A DNA stretch of 64,000 nt from Hyalangium ruber (GTDB lineage: Bacteria; Myxococcota; Myxococcia; Myxococcales; Myxococcaceae). The stretch is taken from positions 1 through 64,000 of the forward strand of contig NZ_JAXIVS010000010.1 of NCBI RefSeq assembly GCF_034259325.1. Direction: 5' to 3'. Of the stretch, positions 8,997 to 18,894 are shown piece by piece. Position 1 is the first letter of the stretch. Each line of letters starts with the position of its first letter. The notes beneath the pieces are model-generated. The model saw only the letters and a program-made list of their open reading frames with translations, searched no databases and had not been told where the DNA came from. Position numbers and translations under genes: made by a program.

Positions 8997-9817
8997 GCAC
9001 CCTCCTTGGGGCGGGTGTAGAAGAAGACGCCGCGCCGCTCCTCGCACTCCAGCGCGGTGCCGAAGCGCAGCAGGGACTCGGAGGTGCCCACCAGCAGGTG
9101 GCCTCCCGGCACCAGCGCCCCGGTGAGCAGCTCCGTCACGCGCCGCGCCGTGTCGTCCTGGAAGTAGATGAGCACGTTGCGGCAGAGGACGGCGTCGAAG
9201 GTGCCCAGCTCGGCGATGGTGGCCGCGTCCGTCAGGTTCACCCGCCGCCAGGTCACCGAGGCGAGGAGGTCCGAGCGCACGTGGGGCTTGCCGTCCACCA
9301 CGTCCATGTAGCGCCCCTCGACGCCCGGCGGCAGCGCCCGGAGCGAGCGCAGGTTGTGCTCGCCGCGCCGGGCGCGATCCAGGGCACGCTGGCTGATGTC
9401 ACTGGCCAGCAGGTACACCCCATCCAGCACGCCGCGCTCATGCAGCATCATCGCCAGCGTGAGGGGCTCCTCGCCGGTGGAGCACGCCGCGCACCAGAGC
9501 CGGGGCCGCCTGCCGGCACGCACCGCGAGCGCCACGTCATCGGCCAGCACCTCCAGGGCCAGCGCGTCCCGGAAGAAGTACGTCTCGTGGACCACCAGCC
9601 CCTCGATGAGGGTATCCAGCGCCGCGGGCCCCTTCGGGTCGTGGCGCAGGAAGAGGTAGTAGTCGAACAGCGAATCGAAGCCGGCCTCCAGCGCACGGAT
9701 GGAGACTTTGTCTTCCAACAGCTCGCGGTCCCCGAGCCCATAGTGGATGCCCGAATGCCGTTCGATGAGATCGGCAAGCAGGGTGAAGACCGGCGGTAGG
9801 AGCGGCAGCGAGGGCAT
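8993..9817 (-). CDS. cheR: CheR, chemoreceptor glutamate methyltransferase
   Basis: 274 aa, the usual length. It transfers methyl groups from S-adenosylmethionine to glutamates of the chemoreceptor. An N-terminal helical domain (1-85) precedes the SAM-binding Rossmann domain with CAACSTGEEPLTLAM, LLASDIS and the CRNVLIYF signature. YFFRD before the SAM domain matches CheR family sequence. It follows the HEAT gene by seven bases and overlaps cheB. There are no extra TPR repeats, which some CheR proteins carry. Confidence 0.95.
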   Translation of the reverse strand: MPSLPLLPPVFTLLADLIERHSGIHYGLGDRELLEDKVSIRALEAGFDSLFDYYLFLRHDPKGPAALDTLIEGLVVHETYFFRDALALEVLADDVALAVRAGRRPRLWCAACSTGEEPLTLAMMLHERGVLDGVYLLASDISQRALDRARRGEHNLRSLRALPPGVEGRYMDVVDGKPHVRSDLLASVTWRRVNLTDAATIAELGTFDAVLCRNVLIYFQDDTARRVTELLTGALVPGGHLLVGTSESLLRFGTALECEERRGVFFYTRPKEGA

Positions 9818-9824
9818 GGCCGGC

Positions 9825-12179
9825 TCAGCGACTCAGCGCCAGGAGACTGGCCCGTCGCACCTCGGAGTCTTCGTCATGGGCAGCGGAGCGCTCCAGTGCC
9901 TGACGTGCCTCCACCGTGCCCAGGGCCCCCACGGCCGCCGCGGCGGCGCGTCGGCCCGCGGGGCTGCTCGAGCCCAGCGCGGTGAGCAGCGCCGCGCGTG
10001 CGTCCGCCCGCTGCATGCGGGCCAGGGCGGCCACCAGCAGCGGCGCCACCAGCTCGTCGGCCGCCTCCAGCGCGGTGAGCAGCCCGGGGATGCGACCCTC
10101 GGCCGGCAGCGCCAGCGCGCTCACCACCCGATCTCTCAGGGACGGGTCCCCCAGCAGTGACACCAGGGCCTGCGTGGCGGCCATGCCCGCGCGCGTGGCC
10201 AGGAAGCCCACCGCCGCGCTGCGCACGCTCTCGTCGGGGTCTCCCGCCGCGCGCAGCAGCGCTGGCACCGTCTCCGAGGCGTCGTACTCGGCCACCGCCG
10301 ACAGGGCCACCAGCCGCGTGGCCGGGTCTCCCGAGCCCGCCGCCTCCAGCAGCACCGGCAGCGCGTCCAGCCGCTTGGAGACACCCAGGCCCAGCAGGGC
10401 CGCCCGGCGCACGTCCGAGTCATCCGAGCTGGCCGCGCGGCGCAGCGCCGCCAGCGCGCTCTCGGTGTGCAGGTGCGCCAGCGCGTCCACCACCGCCACG
10501 CGCACCTGGCCCGCATCGTCATTGGCCAGCGCGACGATGGCGTCCGCGGCGGCCTCCTCGTTCAGCTTCCCCAGCGACTGGCACGCGTAGTAGCGCACCC
10601 ACGGGTCCTTGTCGTTGAGCCCGCCCAACAGGCACGAGGTGACGCGGGCCTCCTTGTCCGTCTGCCCCAGCGCGCGCATGGCCGCCGCGCGCGTGCGTTC
10701 GGACTCGTGGCGCGCCGCCTCCAGCAGCGCATCCACCGCGCGCGGGTCATCGATGAAGGGCAGGCCGTAGATGGCGGCGTCGCGCAGCCGCTCGTCCTGC
10801 TCGCGCATGGCGTGCAGCAACACGTCCAACCCGCGCGGGTAGCCGAAGTAGGAGACGATGCGCAGGGCGGCGCGGCGACGGCGGGGGTCCGCCGAGCGCG
10901 CGGCGGACAGGGCCAGCTCCTCCGTCTCCTCGCTGCCCAGCGATTGGATGGCGCCCACCGCCGCCTGGGCCACGCGCGCATCCTCATCGCCCAGCCGCTC
11001 GAAGAGGTGCCGCGCGGCCATCGGGTCCCCAATCCGGGAGAGGGTGTCGGCCGCCAGGGTCCGCACCGCGGCGTCCCGGTCCTCCAGGCACAGCACCACG
11101 TCCGGCACGGCCGTGGCGCGCCGGGCCACCAGCGGCAGCAGCACCATGCGCCGCGCGCTGTCGCCCTCGCGCAGGGCCTGGAGGATGGGAGCGTCCGCCT
11201 CGGGGCCCAGCTCCATGAGGGCGCTGGCCGCCGCGCGCGCCACCGTGGGCTCCGCGTCCAGCAGCGCCAGCAGCCCCGCCGCCGCGTCCGGCCCCCCCAC
11301 CCAGCCCAGAAGCCGCGAGAGGGCGGCCTTCTCCGCCGCGTCCGCGCCCGCGAGGCAGCGCGCCAACCGCCGCCCCAGCTCGCCCAGCTCGGGCCGCACC
11401 CGCAGCGCCGCCTGCACCACGCGCGTGCCACCGAAGCGCTGCACCTGCGCCTCGTGAATCTCCACCAGCGCCACCGCCGCCACCCGCATCACCGCGTCAT
11501 TGCCCCGCAGCAGCAGGCCCACCAGCGAGGGCACCGCCGCCTCCTGGCCGGCGCGGCCCAGCGCGCGCGTCGCCTCGGTGACGTAGAAGGGGTCCGACAA
11601 CAGGCCCAGCAGGGGCGTCACGACGGAGGCATCCCCCGAGCGCCCCAGCACGTCGATGGCGGGGAAGATGCGGAAGAAGTTGCCGCTGCCCAGCGCCGCC
11701 AGCAACGCGTCCACCGCGGCCCCGCCGCCGATGCGGCCCAGCGCCTCGATGGCGGCCACCGCCACGTTGTCATCCGGGTGCAGCGTGAGCTGGGACAGCA
11801 GCGGCACGGCGCGCCGGCTGCGCCGCCTGCCCAGCACCTGCGCCACATCGCACACCACGGCGGGGTTGGCGTCCTCGCCCAGGGTGATGACGGGCTCGTC
11901 CACCTCGCCGGTGGAGGCCACCAGCACCTCCACCGCCGCGGCGAGCCGGGCCTCGCTGTCGCGCCGGTGGCAGAGCACCTCGCACAGCGGCGCCACGGCC
12001 GGGGTGCCCATGCGGGCCAGCGCGCCGATGACGGCGCGGCGCACCGCCCAGCTCGGCGTGTCCATGTCCTTGAGCAGCGCCTCGAGGCCGGCGGAGCCCC
12101 GGCGCGCGAGCGCCTCCACCGCCTCTACCCGGGCGCGGTCCTCGGCCGACAGCGACAGCGGATGACCTGGCGCCCTCAC
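9825..12179 (-). CDS. HEAT-repeat protein of the chemosensory operon
   Basis: 784 aa composed almost entirely of HEAT/PBS-lyase-type repeats of about 30 residues, with recurring patterns such as [31 protein letters not shown] and [10 protein letters not shown]. The fold is an all-helical solenoid and no catalytic motif is seen. It lies between mcp and cheR and shares a GTGA overlap with mcp, so it is made with the Che proteins and probably acts as a scaffold or output partner. Myxococcus xanthus has a comparable Che cluster, called Che7 as I recall, in which a HEAT-repeat protein takes part in signalling. I infer that this is the same arrangement. GTG 12179 was chosen over an earlier ATG inside mcp. 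Confidence 0.88.
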   Translation of the reverse strand: MRAPGHPLSLSAEDRARVEAVEALARRGSAGLEALLKDMDTPSWAVRRAVIGALARMGTPAVAPLCEVLCHRRDSEARLAAAVEVLVASTGEVDEPVITLGEDANPAVVCDVAQVLGRRRSRRAVPLLSQLTLHPDDNVAVAAIEALGRIGGGAAVDALLAALGSGNFFRIFPAIDVLGRSGDASVVTPLLGLLSDPFYVTEATRALGRAGQEAAVPSLVGLLLRGNDAVMRVAAVALVEIHEAQVQRFGGTRVVQAALRVRPELGELGRRLARCLAGADAAEKAALSRLLGWVGGPDAAAGLLALLDAEPTVARAAASALMELGPEADAPILQALREGDSARRMVLLPLVARRATAVPDVVLCLEDRDAAVRTLAADTLSRIGDPMAARHLFERLGDEDARVAQAAVGAIQSLGSEETEELALSAARSADPRRRRAALRIVSYFGYPRGLDVLLHAMREQDERLRDAAIYGLPFIDDPRAVDALLEAARHESERTRAAAMRALGQTDKEARVTSCLLGGLNDKDPWVRYYACQSLGKLNEEAAADAIVALANDDAGQVRVAVVDALAHLHTESALAALRRAASSDDSDVRRAALLGLGVSKRLDALPVLLEAAGSGDPATRLVALSAVAEYDASETVPALLRAAGDPDESVRSAAVGFLATRAGMAATQALVSLLGDPSLRDRVVSALALPAEGRIPGLLTALEAADELVAPLLVAALARMQRADARAALLTALGSSSPAGRRAAAAAVGALGTVEARQALERSAAHDEDSEVRRASLLALSR

Positions 12180-14722
12180 GCCTGCTCCACCGCGCGAGCC
12201 GGCTTGCCTTCCGGCCTCCACGCGCCTCCCAGCACTCCGCTGAGTCGGGACAGCTGCTCCACCTGCTCGGTGTGCATGCGCGACAGCTGCGTGAGCCGCG
12301 CCGTCACCTCGCGCACCTCGCCGGCGGTGGTGGCCGTGGCGCGGGCCTGCTGCGCCGTGCTGGTGGCGATCTCCCGGGAGCGGCCGCGCATGTCCTCCAC
12401 CGCGCGGGCGATCTGCTCGCTCATGGCGGCCTGCTCGGCGGTGGCGCGCGCCACGGATGCCACCCCCGTTGCCTGCCGGTTGGCGGAGAGGGAGAGGCTC
12501 CCCAGCGCCTCGGACTGCTCCTCCAGCGCGCGCGCCGTCTGGCGAGCAATGCGCCGCACCTCCTCGCCGCCCCGGGTGAGCGCGCTGAGCGCCTGGCCCT
12601 GCTCCTCGGTGGCGCGAGTCACCTCCGCGGCGAGCTTGGCCACCTGGCGCGCCGCCGTCTCGCTCTGGCGCACCGCGCGCGCCTGCTCACCTACGGCCTT
12701 GGCCACCTGGGCCACCTGCTTGCGCGTGTCCTCCATGGCCTTCGCCACCTCGGTGGCGCCCTTGGCCTGCTCCGCCAGCCCCGCCAGGGTGCGCTGGGTG
12801 GCGCTGGCCACCTCCTGCGCGAGCCCGCCCACGCCCGCCACCTCCTTGCTCTGCGCCACCACCGCGGAGCTCACCTGCTGCACCAGCGTGCGCATCTGCA
12901 TGGCCGTCTTCGCCAGCTCCCCGGAGGCGGTGGCCTGCTCCTGCATCGCGCGCGACACCTGCTCGGCGGCCGAGGCCAGCTGCCCGTTGGAGCGCACCGC
13001 GTCGCGCAGCGCCCGGGCCTGGTCCACCGTGGCCTGCGTCGTCTGCTTGGCCATGCGCCGCATCTCCGACGCGCTCTGGGTCAGCGCCTGCGCCGCCTGC
13101 GCCTGCTCCGCGGCCGAGGCGGTGATGAGGCGCCCGTGCTCGCTCACCCGGCTGGTGGACTGCGCCAGCGACTGCACCGCCTGCACCTGCTCGTTGGTGG
13201 CGCGCGACACCTCGCGCACCGTGGTGCCCAGCTCCTCCACGCCCTTGAGGATGGAGGACAGCGCCCGCTCGGCATCCGCCGCCAGCCCCGCGCCCTCGTC
13301 CGCCGCGCGCACCCCGTCCGCCGTGGCCGTCACCGCGTCCCGCGCGGTGTTCTGCAGCCCTCGGACGATTTTCGCCACGTCCGCGCTGGCCGTGGCGGCC
13401 CGGTCCGCCAGCGCGCGGATCTCCTCGGCCACCACCGCGAAGCCGCGCCCGTGCTCGCCCGCGCGCGCCGCCTCGATGCTGGCGTTGAGCGACAAGAGGT
13501 TGGTGCGGTCGGCGATGAGGTTGATGGTCTGGACGATGTCGCCGATCTCCTCGGCCCGCCGCCCCATCTCCTTCATGACGCCGGCCGACTCGGTGATGGA
13601 CTGGCGGATGCGGGTGAAGCCTCCAATGGAGCGGGCCACGGTGGCGCCGCCCTCGCGCGCGGTGGTGCTCACCCGCTCGCCGGTGGCGCGCGCCTCCTCG
13701 GCCATCTGGGCGATGCGCCGGGTAGAGGTCTCCATCTGGTTGGAGGCGGAGGCGCTGGTGGAAGCCAGGGTGTTGATCTGCTCGGCGCCGCGAGCCACCG
13801 TCTGCGCGGAGCGGGCGAGCTGCTCGATGGTGGCGGCGTTGGAGTCCACGGTGGCGGCGTTCTTCTCCGCGGTGGCGGCCACCTCCTCGACGCTGGCGGC
13901 CACCTCCGTCACCGTGGAGGCGGTGGCGGCGGCGGACGTCTCCAGCGTACGGGCGTGCTCGGCCACCCCGCGCACCGAGCGCGCCAGCTCCTCGGCGGTG
14001 GAGGCCGCCTCTTCCACCATGGCGGCCATGGCGGTGGCGTCCTGGGACACCACGCCCAGCACCCGGCCCACGCCCACCACGGCGTTGGTCACCGTGGAGA
14101 CGCGCTCGCCCACCATCTGCGAGTCCGTGGCCAGCCGGGAGATGCCCTTGGACATCTCCTCCATGGTGGCGGCCACCTCCTCGGTGGCCGCGGCGCTGGC
14201 CTGGTTGCGCGCCACCACGTCCGTCACCGTGGCGTTCATCTCCGTCATGCTGGCCAGCAGCTCCTCGCTGGCGGCGGCCAGGTCCTCGGCGTTGGCGCCC
14301 ACGCCCTTGATGGAGCGGGCCGCCTCCTCGATGGTGGCGGCGGTGGCATCGGCGCTGGCCGCCAGCGCGACGCCGTCCTTGCGCACCCCGATGATGGAGG
14401 CCGTCACCTCCTGCAGCGCGCCGGAGGTCTGCTCGGCCTCCTGCTGCACGCCCTTGGCCGAGTCGCTCACGGTGCGCTGCGAGCGCACCAGGGCCTGCAC
14501 CGAGGCCCCGGTCTCCTCCACGCTGGCGGCCACCGCCTCGATGGCGACGCGCACCTGGTCGGCCGCGGCGGCCTGCTCGTTGCCCGCGGAGGCCAGCCGC
14601 GTGGCGAGTTGCTCGGCCGCCTGCAACACCCCGGCGCTCTCGCGCACCGAGTGCGCGGCGCTCTCGGCCAGCTCGCGGACATCCTCGGACGCCGGCGCGC
14701 CAGTCACAGTCTCAGTCGCCAT
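12176..14722 (-). CDS. Soluble methyl-accepting chemotaxis protein
   Basis: 848 aa, almost wholly Ala/Glu/Thr-rich coiled coil and without any membrane segment, so a cytoplasmic receptor. The signalling tip is at about residues 400-450: [19 protein letters not shown] followed by [19 protein letters not shown], the universal CheW/CheA-binding hairpin. Long flanking regions (about 1-380 and 470-848) consist of repeating heptads with many potential methylation sites (EE/QQ/EQ pairs). No separate sensor domain is evident. It may sense through partners or bundle geometry, as proposed for FrzCD-like receptors. A strong ribosome site (GGAGGAGAAGG) precedes ATG 14722, and the gene overlaps cheW by 11 bases. 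Confidence 0.93.
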   Translation of the reverse strand: MATETVTGAPASEDVRELAESAAHSVRESAGVLQAAEQLATRLASAGNEQAAAADQVRVAIEAVAASVEETGASVQALVRSQRTVSDSAKGVQQEAEQTSGALQEVTASIIGVRKDGVALAASADATAATIEEAARSIKGVGANAEDLAAASEELLASMTEMNATVTDVVARNQASAAATEEVAATMEEMSKGISRLATDSQMVGERVSTVTNAVVGVGRVLGVVSQDATAMAAMVEEAASTAEELARSVRGVAEHARTLETSAAATASTVTEVAASVEEVAATAEKNAATVDSNAATIEQLARSAQTVARGAEQINTLASTSASASNQMETSTRRIAQMAEEARATGERVSTTAREGGATVARSIGGFTRIRQSITESAGVMKEMGRRAEEIGDIVQTINLIADRTNLLSLNASIEAARAGEHGRGFAVVAEEIRALADRAATASADVAKIVRGLQNTARDAVTATADGVRAADEGAGLAADAERALSSILKGVEELGTTVREVSRATNEQVQAVQSLAQSTSRVSEHGRLITASAAEQAQAAQALTQSASEMRRMAKQTTQATVDQARALRDAVRSNGQLASAAEQVSRAMQEQATASGELAKTAMQMRTLVQQVSSAVVAQSKEVAGVGGLAQEVASATQRTLAGLAEQAKGATEVAKAMEDTRKQVAQVAKAVGEQARAVRQSETAARQVAKLAAEVTRATEEQGQALSALTRGGEEVRRIARQTARALEEQSEALGSLSLSANRQATGVASVARATAEQAAMSEQIARAVEDMRGRSREIATSTAQQARATATTAGEVREVTARLTQLSRMHTEQVEQLSRLSGVLGGAWRPEGKPARAVEQA

Positions 14723-15149
14723 GAACCTTCTCCTCCCCGACGACGCGGGGGAAATCGATCAACATCACCAACCGCTGGCCCACCTGGGCCACGGCCTTCA
14801 CGAAACCCTTGGCCTGCTCGGCCACCATCGGCGGCGGAGGCTGGAGCTGCTCGGGCGCGAGCTTCATCACCTCGCGCGCGCTGTCCACCAGCAGCCCCAC
14901 CGTGCGCGAGCCCAGCTGGCCCACCACCACGCGCGAGTCCAGCGTGCGCTCCGCGGCGGGCAGCCCGAAGCGCGCTCGCGCGTCCACCACCGGTACCACC
15001 CGGCCGCGCACCTGCACCAGCCCCGCCACGTGCGAGGGAGCGCCGGGCACGGGCGTGGCGCCGGTGAAGGACTCCATCTGCAACACCTCGGCGGCGGGGA
15101 TGGCGTACTCCGCCCCCGCGACCTTGAACACCACGTGCAGCGCGCTCAT
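14712..15149 (-). CDS. cheW: CheW, receptor-kinase coupling protein
   Basis: 145 aa. A single CheW SH3-like domain that bridges the cytoplasmic receptor to CheA. Typical segments are [17 protein letters not shown], the [18 protein letters not shown] strand pair and [14 protein letters not shown]. The C-terminus ([15 protein letters not shown]) is slightly extended. ATG 15149 overlaps the cheA stop by four bases (ATGA), pointing to translational coupling. Confidence 0.95.
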   Translation of the reverse strand: MSALHVVFKVAGAEYAIPAAEVLQMESFTGATPVPGAPSHVAGLVQVRGRVVPVVDARARFGLPAAERTLDSRVVVGQLGSRTVGLLVDSAREVMKLAPEQLQPPPPMVAEQAKGFVKAVAQVGQRLVMLIDFPRVVGEEKVHGD

Positions 15150-17206
15150 TGCGCCTCACCTCTCCGCGCCATGCGCTCGGGCCGCGCGGTGCTCGCGCGC
15201 GAGGCGCCCAGCGCCGACAAGTCCAGTACCAGCGTGGGCTGCCCATCCCCCAGGTCCGTGGCGCCAGCCACACCCGGCACCTTCACGAGCGGATCCTCCA
15301 GGGGACGCAGGACGATCTCCTGCTGTCCCATGAGGCGATCCACCGCGAAGGCCACGGGGGCGCCCCGCTGCCGGACGATGAACGCCTTGAGCCCGGGCCC
15401 CGAGCGGTCCGTGTCGCGGCGCAGCAGGCGCTCCAGGGGAATGAGGGGGATGGCCATGCCCCGCCGCTCCACCAGGGTCACCCCGCCCTCGGCCATGCCC
15501 GGGGGGCGGACGAGGCGCGCGGGGTCCACCTCGATGATCTCCTCCACGGCGCTCACGGCCACCGCGTAGCGCAGGGCGGCGCACTCGAAGACGAAGGCGT
15601 CCACGATGGTGATGGTGAGGGGCACGTGCAGGGTGAAGGTGGTGCCCACGCCGGGCTTCGTCTCCAGGTGCAGCTCGCCGCCGAGCTGATCCACGGTGAC
15701 GCGCTTGACGATGTCCATGCCCATGCCGCGCCCGCTGGTGGCGTCGGCGGCGGCGCGGGTGGAGAGGCCCGGGCGGCACAGGAGCTCCAGCAGCTCGGCG
15801 GAGGAGGTGGGCACGGGTGCCTGGGCGCGCGCGGCGACGGCGGCGGCGTTCACGCCCCGGCCATCATCGATGACGCACAGCTCGAGCCGGCCGCTGGAGC
15901 GCGCGTGGCAGACCAGACGCACCACGCCCTCCTCGGGCTTGCCGGCGGCGCGGCGCTCCTCGGGGCGCTCGATGGCATGGTCCACCGCGTTGCGCACCAG
16001 GTGGATGAGGGCAGGCAGCAGCCGGTCGGCCACGGCCTTGTCCAGCTCCGCGTCGCCCACCTCCAGCTCCAGGCGCACCTGCTTGCCGGTGGTGCGGCGC
16101 AGGCCACGGACCAGCAGCGGCATGCGCTCCAGCACCTCCCGCAGCCGCACCATGCGCAGGTGGAGGATGGAGGCGCGCAAGTCCCGGAGCTGGCGCGCGT
16201 TCTCCTGGAGCACCAGCACCAGGTCACGCGTGGGCGCGCCCGCCGCGGTGAGCACCGCCACGGCGCGCGCGAGCTTCGAGCGGTTGACGACGAGCGCGGC
16301 CAGCTTCTCCAGCGCATCGTCCAGGCGGGCCACCTCCACGCGCAGCACCCCGCCCCGGCGAGGCTCGGCGGAGGGCTCCTCCTCCTCCTCCTCCAGCACC
16401 GGCAGATCCAAGGGCAGCGGCGTCGCGGGGAGAGGCTCCGCGGGGGTGACGGAGGCCAGCGAGCGCAGCGTGGCGGGAGGACCCCCGAGGGACTCGAGGA
16501 GCTCGGCATCCGAGGCCTCGGTGAGCACCAGCAGCACGAAGGTGAGGTTGCCTCCGCCCGTGGTGGGACCGGCCAGGGGCACCACCTTGACGAGCTCCCC
16601 CAGGCGGCCGAGGCGCTCACGCACGCTGTTGATGGTGAGGCCCTGGGCGGCGCGCTCGGCGGACGGGACATAGTCCAGGCGCACGGCACGGCGGCCGGCG
16701 GTGACTCCGGCCAGGAGCTGCTCCTGCTCGCCCGGGGCGAGCTTGGCGGCGAGGGCGGGCTCCAGCTCCAGGGAGACGGGGGGAGGCGGCTTGGCGGAGG
16801 CGCCCGATGCGGTGGCCTCCAGCCCCTCGAGCCGCTCGAGCAGTCCCTGGGGAGCGGCGGAGACGGGCTTGTCGTCAGCGAGCTGGCGCACGCGCTGCTC
16901 GATGGCGCGCAGGCCCTCCATGAGCGGCTCGATGCTGGACTCGGCGAGGCGGCCACCGGCCTGGTTGGCGTGGCGCAGGGCCGCCTCCATCCAGTGGGCG
17001 ATGGAGACGATGGGCTCCACGTCGACCATGGCCGACAGGCCCTTGATGGTGTGCAGGGCGCGGAACAGCTCCCGGGCGATGCGGGGGCTGGCCTGGCCCT
17101 GGCGGATGACGGTCTCCAGCGCGAGCAGGTGGGCGTTGGCGGCGCCCAACAGCTCCTCCACCTCGGTGAGGTAGGCAGGGAGAAAGTCCCCGAGATCCAC
17201 ACTCAC
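15146..17206 (-). CDS. cheA: CheA, chemotaxis histidine kinase
   Basis: 686 aa. It autophosphorylates and passes phosphate to CheY and CheB. The Hpt domain (1-115) has the phosphorylated His52 in ALHTIKGLS. A linker region (about 150-290) contains a possible P2-like docking domain. The dimerisation helices and HATPase domain (about 295-540) carry the H-box-like LVRNAVDHAIE, DDGRGV and GRGMGMDIVKR boxes. The CheW-like domain is at about 545-670 (IVDAFVFECAALRYAVAVSAVEEIIEVD). There is no receiver, so this is a CheA, not a CheA-Y hybrid. GTG 17206 overlaps the cheY stop by four bases. Confidence 0.95.
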   Translation of the reverse strand: MSVDLGDFLPAYLTEVEELLGAANAHLLALETVIRQGQASPRIARELFRALHTIKGLSAMVDVEPIVSIAHWMEAALRHANQAGGRLAESSIEPLMEGLRAIEQRVRQLADDKPVSAAPQGLLERLEGLEATASGASAKPPPPVSLELEPALAAKLAPGEQEQLLAGVTAGRRAVRLDYVPSAERAAQGLTINSVRERLGRLGELVKVVPLAGPTTGGGNLTFVLLVLTEASDAELLESLGGPPATLRSLASVTPAEPLPATPLPLDLPVLEEEEEEPSAEPRRGGVLRVEVARLDDALEKLAALVVNRSKLARAVAVLTAAGAPTRDLVLVLQENARQLRDLRASILHLRMVRLREVLERMPLLVRGLRRTTGKQVRLELEVGDAELDKAVADRLLPALIHLVRNAVDHAIERPEERRAAGKPEEGVVRLVCHARSSGRLELCVIDDGRGVNAAAVAARAQAPVPTSSAELLELLCRPGLSTRAAADATSGRGMGMDIVKRVTVDQLGGELHLETKPGVGTTFTLHVPLTITIVDAFVFECAALRYAVAVSAVEEIIEVDPARLVRPPGMAEGGVTLVERRGMAIPLIPLERLLRRDTDRSGPGLKAFIVRQRGAPVAFAVDRLMGQQEIVLRPLEDPLVKVPGVAGATDLGDGQPTLVLDLSALGASRASTARPERMARRGEAQ

Positions 17207-17580
17207 CCGCGCACCCGCTCCAGCAGCCCTTTGACTTCCGAGAGGATGGCATCCGGGGTGAAGGGCTTGGTCATGAAGCGGTCGGCGCCGGCGGTGAGGG
17301 CCTTGGCGCGCGAGGCTTCATCCCCGCGAGTGGTGACGATGACGATGGGCAGATGGCGCAGGGTGTCCTGGCCGCGGACGAACTCGACCACCTCGATGCC
17401 GCCGATGTCCGGCATGTTGAGGTCCAGGACGATCAAATCATAGGGCTTGAGCGATAAGCGCTCGATGGCCTCGAGGCCACTGGAGGCGTGCGTGAAGGTG
17501 AGACCCGGATAGGGCCGCAGGCAGGCGACGACCATGTCGCGCATCACCTTGCTGTCATCGACGACGAGAACTTCGGGCAT
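17203..17580 (-). CDS. cheY: CheY-type single-domain response regulator
   Basis: 125 aa, a lone receiver domain with Asp8/Asp9, phospho-acceptor Asp53 in VLDLNMPD, the Thr of IVTTRGD and the Lys of FMTKPF. It is the first gene of the che operon and overlaps cheA. MPEVLVVDD was taken as the start because AGAGGAAGG lies just ahead of ATG 17580. The longer open frame upstream has no homology. It should be phosphorylated by the adjacent CheA and carry the output signal, though the downstream target (motility, gene expression or lipid metabolism) cannot be read here. Confidence 0.94.
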   Translation of the reverse strand: MPEVLVVDDSKVMRDMVVACLRPYPGLTFTHASSGLEAIERLSLKPYDLIVLDLNMPDIGGIEVVEFVRGQDTLRHLPIVIVTTRGDEASRAKALTAGADRFMTKPFTPDAILSEVKGLLERVRG

Positions 17581-17760
17581 GACCTTCCTCTGGCAACGAG
17601 AGGCGACCCTAGAGGGATTCCAGACGGAGGAAAGTTCTGTAACGCGCCGGGGGTCCACATCGCCCAGTGGGCGACACTCCCCAGAGCGCGGCACAGGGGT
17701 GTAGCGAGCGGAGCGTGGGGCTGGATGTCCGCCTGCTGTCGAGGCAGACGACCGAAAGGG

Positions 17761-18324
17761 CTACACCTCCTTGAACTTCAGTCCCGTGGCACCCACACGT
17801 TCGAGCGCATCCTTGATGTCGCCCGAGACGACCAGGGCCACCTCCCATCCTTCAGGGCGGAACACCTTGGCGTCCCCTGCCATCGCCTTGTCGATGCGCA
17901 TGTCCCGAACATCCCGATACTGGCCAACCCTGTCGGGCGCTCCATCCTCGTGGGTCCAGAGCAGGATCCTCGAGGCCTGCTCGTCGATACAGCGGATCCG
18001 TCGCGTGGCAACGAGGATCTGGTACGGGTCTGGCTGACCCTCGACGCTTGCGGGAATCAGTTGAACCTCGTCGGAGGCCAGCTCCGCGAAGACAGCGGCC
18101 ACACGGACGTGGACGACCGCGATCCCGAGTCCTGCTTCGGTGAAATCCAGCGCTCTCCCCTCGACTTCAACGGGGATTCGCAGGCGACCCGGGCGGCTCA
18201 CGGGTGCCCCACAGGTGAAGTCCCAGTCATGCACCTTGGAGCCCGCGCTATCGATGGGCGTCGCGAGGTGCCAGCGATGCGGAACCTGAACATCGTCGGT
18301 CAAATCGAAGAATCGCGTGGGCAT
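17761..18324 (-). CDS. Imm11-family immunity protein, second copy
   Basis: 187 aa, gapless paralogue of the protein at 136-699 with the same landmarks (MPTRFF start, LDFTEAG, VVHVRVA, EGQPDPY, RIDKA, AKVFRPEGW). It is in opposite orientation, so the two copies face each other across 17 kb. An in-frame ATG three codons earlier is possible; the later ATG is preferred because it matches the paralogue. No toxin gene is recognisable upstream on its strand, so it appears to be an orphan immunity gene, possibly protecting against toxins delivered by kin or rivals. That role is inference. Confidence 0.7.
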   Translation of the reverse strand: MPTRFFDLTDDVQVPHRWHLATPIDSAGSKVHDWDFTCGAPVSRPGRLRIPVEVEGRALDFTEAGLGIAVVHVRVAAVFAELASDEVQLIPASVEGQPDPYQILVATRRIRCIDEQASRILLWTHEDGAPDRVGQYRDVRDMRIDKAMAGDAKVFRPEGWEVALVVSGDIKDALERVGATGLKFKEV

Positions 18325-18519
18325 GGGCGCCATCTATTGCGGTCTTCCTTGGGTGATCAGTTGATTCAAAGGGTGTTGAGTCAGAGCAAGCGAACGAAGC
18401 ATCGAGTGCTCTCATTGCCACACCAGTGGCGCTCATCACGCTTGCAGCGTGTTACCTACTCTGAGCAGTCCTATTGGCCTCAAGGGACCCACCGACTGAC
18501 CCGGCCCATAAACCTACTG

Positions 18520-18567
18520 TTTGGAAATGTCGGGGGTTTCGGTCCCAAGAGTCCCGACATTTCCGAA
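18520..18567. repeat. Inverted repeat, 15-base arms
   Basis: Left arm 18520-18534 (TTTGGAAATGTCGGG) pairs with right arm 18553-18567 (CCCGACATTTCCGAA). Fourteen pairs are Watson-Crick and one could be a G-U wobble in RNA; the loop is 18 bases. No T-run follows, so it is not a classic terminator. It could be a recombination site, an element end or a structured RNA. Confidence 0.75.
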
Positions 18568-18860
18568 TAGTCGCTCACGTAGGCTAACTCCGAGGGCTCT
18601 GCAGCAGTCAGATGAAGGCAGGACAAGGTCACCTGTTCCTCCCCTGATGCTCGGCCCCCCTGCAAGCGGCTATGCACTGAAATTATTTTATCCCGCTTGC
18701 CTGCCTGCGCCTATTCAACACACCCAAAAGCGCTTCGCGCGCCCCAGCGCTTGTGCAATGGCTTTCTTCACTGAATTTCTGTGAAGGGCTTCACATCCTT
18801 TGCGTAGCTTCTCCTGCAGAATCCTTAGCATCACAGGCCAACAAAACCGGTCGGCTCGTG

Positions 18861-18876
18861 GTAAATTAAATTTTAC
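18861..18876. promoter_or_regulatory. AT-rich near-palindrome ahead of the small gene
   Basis: GTAAATTAAATTTTAC lies 18 bases upstream of ATG 18895. The outer five bases on each side (GTAAA/TTTAC) are inverted and the centre is imperfect. In so GC-rich a genome such a site could be a -10 region or an operator for the downstream gene. No regulator is identified. Confidence 0.3.
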
Positions 18877-18894
18877 GTCGGTTAGAGGTGCATC

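Larger units (their letters stand above)
18325..18894. other. Intergenic stretch with inverted repeat, no supported gene
   Basis: About 570 bases without a convincing coding sequence. Short frames on both strands have no recognisable family. The right half becomes noticeably AT-richer than the rest of the window. It contains the hairpin-forming repeat at 18520-18567 and the AT-rich near-palindrome at 18861-18876. It may be debris of a lost toxin gene that once accompanied the Imm11 copy, but no toxin motif remains. Confidence 0.5.

Noticed and set aside
10467-15569. A 1700-codon plus-strand open frame, with other very long plus-strand frames over the che operon
   Set aside because: These are antisense shadows of GC-rich genes. 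The minus strand carries clear CheA, CheW, receptor, HEAT, CheR and CheB motifs there.
18380-18470. Plus-strand lipoprotein-like stretch ending in LAACYLL
   Set aside because: It has no start codon in frame and stops immediately, so it is not a gene. A decayed lipoprotein toxin start is possible but not supported.
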